This document shows, in pieces, positions 5,434-7,109 of a stretch of DNA of 7,109 nt. The DNA is from RSA11 sp965652565 (lineage in GTDB: Bacteria; Actinomycetota; Thermoleophilia; Solirubrobacterales; 70-9). A model generated the notes under the pieces. The model did not search any database. It was not told the origin of the DNA and saw only the letters and a list, made by a program, of their open reading frames with translations. The DNA lies in the NCBI GenBank assembly GCA_965652565.1, contig CBFGWL010000103.1, positions 1-7,109 on the forward strand, in the 5' to 3' direction. How positions within the stretch are numbered: the first letter of the stretch is position 1; every line of letters starts with the position of its first letter. Position numbers and translations under genes: made by a program.

Positions 5434-5730
5434 CTACTCCGCGACCGCCGCACCCTCGAACAGCTCGATCCGGTCGCCGGGCGCGAGCTGGACGATCGCC
5501 TTCTTCCAACTGCGGGTCTTGCCGGTGTGCAGGCCGCGCCGCTTGGGCTTCGGGCGCACCTTGGCGGTGCGCACGCCGACGACCCGCACGTCGAAGATCT
5601 CCTCGACGGCGCGCGCGATCTGCGTCTTGTGCGCGCGGTCGTCCACGCGGAACGTGTACTTGCCGTCAGCCATGAGCGCGTAGCTCTTCTCGCTCACGAC
5701 CGGCTCGAGGATCACGCTACGGGCGTCCAT
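5434..5730 (-). CDS. rplW: 50S ribosomal protein L23
   Basis: L23 sits at the peptide exit port and is the docking site for trigger factor and the signal recognition particle. The product is 98 residues, a normal length. The N-terminal ILEPVVSEKSYAL contains the conserved VSEK motif; Glu14 corresponds to E. coli Glu18, the trigger factor contact. KYTFRVD, the TQIARAVEEIF helix, and the basic loop KVRPKPKRRGLHTGKTRSWKKA follow, and the C-terminus is PGDRIELFEG. Two starts are adjacent in frame: GTG at 5733 and ATG at 5730. The ATG is preferred because it gives MDARSVIL and shares one base with the rplD stop (TGATG), the pattern seen at three other junctions here. Using GTG would add one residue. 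A 34-nt gap to rplB follows. Confidence 0.96.
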   Translation of the reverse strand: MDARSVILEPVVSEKSYALMADGKYTFRVDDRAHKTQIARAVEEIFDVRVVGVRTAKVRPKPKRRGLHTGKTRSWKKAIVQLAPGDRIELFEGAAVAE

Positions 5731-6635
5731 CACTCATCACCGTCCTTCTCGGCCTCGGGCTGCTCAGCTTCCTCCGCCGCGGGCTCCTCGGCCTCCTCGG
5801 CCTTCGCCTCCTCCGCGGGCTCGTCCGCCTGGGCCTCGGCCTCCTCGGCCTTCGCCTCAGCGTCTGGCTCCTCGGCCTGCGGCTCCTCGGCGGGCTTCTC
5901 CTCCGCCTTGGGCTTCTCGGCCTTCGCCTTCTTCTCGGCCTTCGGCTTGGCGTCTTCGGCCTGCTCGGCGGTCGGCGCGCCGTTCGAGGCGCCGCTGCCG
6001 CGCGCCACGTCGGCGGCGCGCTGCTCGAGCACCTCGAGCGCGGCCTTCGAGACGACCAGCGAGCGGTGACCGACGATGTCGACCACGCCCGTGGCGCTCG
6101 CCGGCATCACGGTCACGCGCGGGATGTTGCGGAAGCTCTTGAGCACCGTCTCCTCGTCGGGGTTGATGACGACGAGCGTCGGCCGGCGCGCGCCCCACTT
6201 CTCGAGCGCCTGGGCGGCCTGCTTGGTGGAGGGCTCCTTGTAGTTGGCGGCGTCGAGGACGGCCAGCGAATCGCGGGCGGCGTGCACCGACAGCGCGGCT
6301 CGCAGCGCCCGGCGGCGGGCCTTGCGGTTGACCTTGAACGTGTAGCCGCGCGGCTTCGGGCCGAAGGCGACGCCACCGCCGCGGCGGTGCGGCGTGGACT
6401 CGGCGCCCACACGGGCACGGCCGGTGCCCTTCTGGCGCCAGGCCTTCGCGCCGGTCATGGAGACCTCGCCGCGACCGAGCGTCGAGGAGGTCCCCCGGCG
6501 GCGCGCGGCAGCCTCGGCGCGCGCGGTGTCGTGGACGAGGGTCTCGTGGAACTCCTCGCCGAAGACGCTCGCCGGCACCTCGGTCTTCGCCTGCTTGTCG
6601 AGCGAGGCGACCTTCAAGTTCTTGGCCTTAGCCAT
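5730..6635 (-). CDS. rplD: 50S ribosomal protein L4 with long acidic C-terminal tail
   Basis: L4 binds 23S rRNA and sends an extended loop into the peptide exit tunnel, where with L22 it forms the constriction. In E. coli it also represses the S10 operon. The ATG at 6635 (MAKAKNLKVASL) is chosen because a GGAGGT lies 8 nt upstream; the same frame stays open to 6755 but only shadows rplC. Residues 1-210 are the normal fold: the tunnel loop is about residues 50-100, with AWRQKGTGRARVG and RRGGGVAFGPKPRGY, and the C-terminal Rossmann-like part includes LVVINPDEE and VVDIVGHRSLVVSKAAL. Residues 211-301 are an extra, apparently disordered tail of Ala, Glu, Lys and Pro, lysine-rich first and then strongly acidic. 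The usual length is about 205 residues; this is 301. The stop shares one base with the rplW ATG. Core identity is certain; the tail has no assigned function. Confidence 0.97.
   Translation of the reverse strand: MAKAKNLKVASLDKQAKTEVPASVFGEEFHETLVHDTARAEAAARRRGTSSTLGRGEVSMTGAKAWRQKGTGRARVGAESTPHRRGGGVAFGPKPRGYTFKVNRKARRRALRAALSVHAARDSLAVLDAANYKEPSTKQAAQALEKWGARRPTLVVINPDEETVLKSFRNIPRVTVMPASATGVVDIVGHRSLVVSKAALEVLEQRAADVARGSGASNGAPTAEQAEDAKPKAEKKAKAEKPKAEEKPAEEPQAEEPDAEAKAEEAEAQADEPAEEAKAEEAEEPAAEEAEQPEAEKDGDE
5786..5858 (-). repeat. Direct repeat in the L4 tail-coding region (25 nt, two copies 48 nt apart)
   Basis: Positions 5786-5810 and 5834-5858 are identical over 25 nt, offset by 48 nt (16 codons), so frame is kept. 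Both copies encode the EAKAEEAE stretch of the acidic L4 tail. The identity extends to synonymous positions, which suggests recent internal duplication or slippage rather than only protein-level composition bias. The surrounding sequence (about 5740-5945) is made of imperfect GCCTC/CTCGG-rich copies of the same theme. Confidence 0.7.
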
Positions 6636-7109
6636 CGGTGCGCACCTCCACCGTGCCGTTCTTGGGGCCGGGCACGGAGCCGCGGACGAGCAGCAGGTTG
6701 CGCTCGGCGTCCACCTCAACGACCTCCAGGCCGCGCTGGGTGATGCGCTTGCCACCCATGCGGCCGGGGCCGCGAAGGCCCTTGAAGACGCGCGCCGGGA
6801 ACGCGGCCGCGCCGATCGAGCCCGGGGCGCGCACGTTGTGCGAGCCGTGGGTCACGGGCCCGCGGCCGAAGCCGTGGCGGCGGACGGTGCCCTGGAAGCC
6901 CTTGCCGATCGCGACGCCCGAGACCTTGACCTTCTGGCCGGGCTCGAACTGCTCGACGGTCGCGACCTCGCCCACCTTCGGGCCGTCCTCGGCGCCGAGG
7001 GTCTCGTCGCGGAACTCCACGAGCGTGCGCATCGGGCCGACGTCGGCCTTCTTGAGGTGGCCGAGCTCGGGCTTGGTGAGCTTGCGCTCGTCGACCGGGT
7101 CGAAAGCGA
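6628..7109 (-). CDS. rplC: 50S ribosomal protein L3, C-terminal ~159 residues (5' end outside window)
   Basis: L3 is an early-assembly 23S rRNA-binding protein; its long loop reaches toward the peptidyl-transferase centre. The reading frame stays open to the window edge: codons upstream of the first internal ATG (7032) read AFDPVDERKLTKPELGHLKK, a typical L3 segment, so that ATG is not the start. Further family landmarks are the GFQGTVRRHGF loop, VRAPGSIG, RVFKGLRGPGRMG, and VDAERNLLLVRGSVPG near the end. Relative to a family length of about 210 residues, roughly the first 45 to 50 are missing beyond position 7109. Where E. coli L3 has QNQTP, with its methylated glutamine, this protein has AAAFP, so that modification site is absent. 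The TAA stop at 6630-6628 lies inside the start of rplD, giving an 8-nt overlap that suggests translational coupling. Identification is near certain. Confidence 0.97.
   Translation of the reverse strand, partial: AFDPVDERKLTKPELGHLKKADVGPMRTLVEFRDETLGAEDGPKVGEVATVEQFEPGQKVKVSGVAIGKGFQGTVRRHGFGRGPVTHGSHNVRAPGSIGAAAFPARVFKGLRGPGRMGGKRITQRGLEVVEVDAERNLLLVRGSVPGPKNGTVEVRTDG
6644..6649 (-). promoter_or_regulatory. Shine-Dalgarno site for rplD inside the end of rplC
   Basis: The minus strand reads GGAGGT here, 8 nt before the rplD ATG at 6635 and within the last codons of rplC. It fixes the L4 start as MAKAKNLK and rules out the longer in-frame extension that reaches 6755. Confidence 0.8.

Noticed and set aside
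4668..5675. 335-codon open frame on the plus strand opposite rplB and rplW
   Set aside because: It is antisense to two certain ribosomal protein genes, is dominated by Arg/Ala/Val/Leu in no recognisable fold, and long antisense frames are expected in DNA this GC-rich.
5740..5945. Repetitive GC-rich tract considered as a CRISPR array or non-coding repeat
   Set aside because: Copies are irregular, keep the rplD reading frame and encode the Ala/Glu tail; there are no uniform repeats and unique spacers.
1..7109. Search for a novel non-ribosomal system, mobile element or inserted gene between the ribosomal genes
   Set aside because: Every stretch above 40 nt is accounted for by a recognised ribosomal protein gene in canonical order; nothing is inserted.

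Overview
This window is a stretch of the conserved S10-spc ribosomal protein operon, read entirely from the minus strand. Transcription runs from the right end (7109) to the left end (1). The order is rplC (5'-truncated) - rplD - rplW - rplB - rpsS - rplV - rpsC - rplP - rpmC - rpsQ - rplN - rplX - rplE - rpsZ - rpsH (only its first 12 codons). The window therefore starts inside one gene and ends inside another, and it shows neither the operon promoter nor a terminator.

The DNA is very GC-rich, with heavy G/C use at third codon positions. S14 is the short zinc-binding (type Z) form with the MAKT- start and LCRICLRE motif seen in high-GC Gram-positives. L2, L22 and S19 look actinobacterial. 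I infer an actinobacterium in the broad sense. The Ala/Glu-rich extensions on several ribosomal proteins, and an L2 loop unlike the mycobacterial one, point to a deep branch such as Thermoleophilia (Solirubrobacterales). That placement is inference without a database search.

The packing is extremely tight. L3/L4 overlap by 8 nt. L4/L23, S3/L16, L29/S17 and L14/L24 each share one base as TGATG, and L16/L29 overlap as GTGA. The other gaps are 2 to 38 nt. There is no gene-free stretch above 40 nt. The S17-L14 junction, which separates the S10 and spc operons in E. coli, is only 2 nt here, so this looks like one continuous transcription unit with extensive translational coupling.

The products make up a large part of both subunits: 50S core, exit tunnel and exit port (L3, L4, L22, L23, L29, L24), peptidyl-transferase neighbourhood (L2, L3, L16), intersubunit bridge (L14), central protuberance (L5), 30S head and mRNA entry (S3, S19, S14), and 30S body (S17, S8).

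The main departures from textbook proteins are long charged extensions. L4 has an acidic C-terminal tail of about 90 residues and L5 one of about 72. S17 has a bipartite acidic-then-arginine-rich N-terminal extension of about 107 residues that more than doubles it. S3 has an RG-rich C-terminal tail. I found no mobile element, CRISPR array, RNA gene or novel non-ribosomal system.
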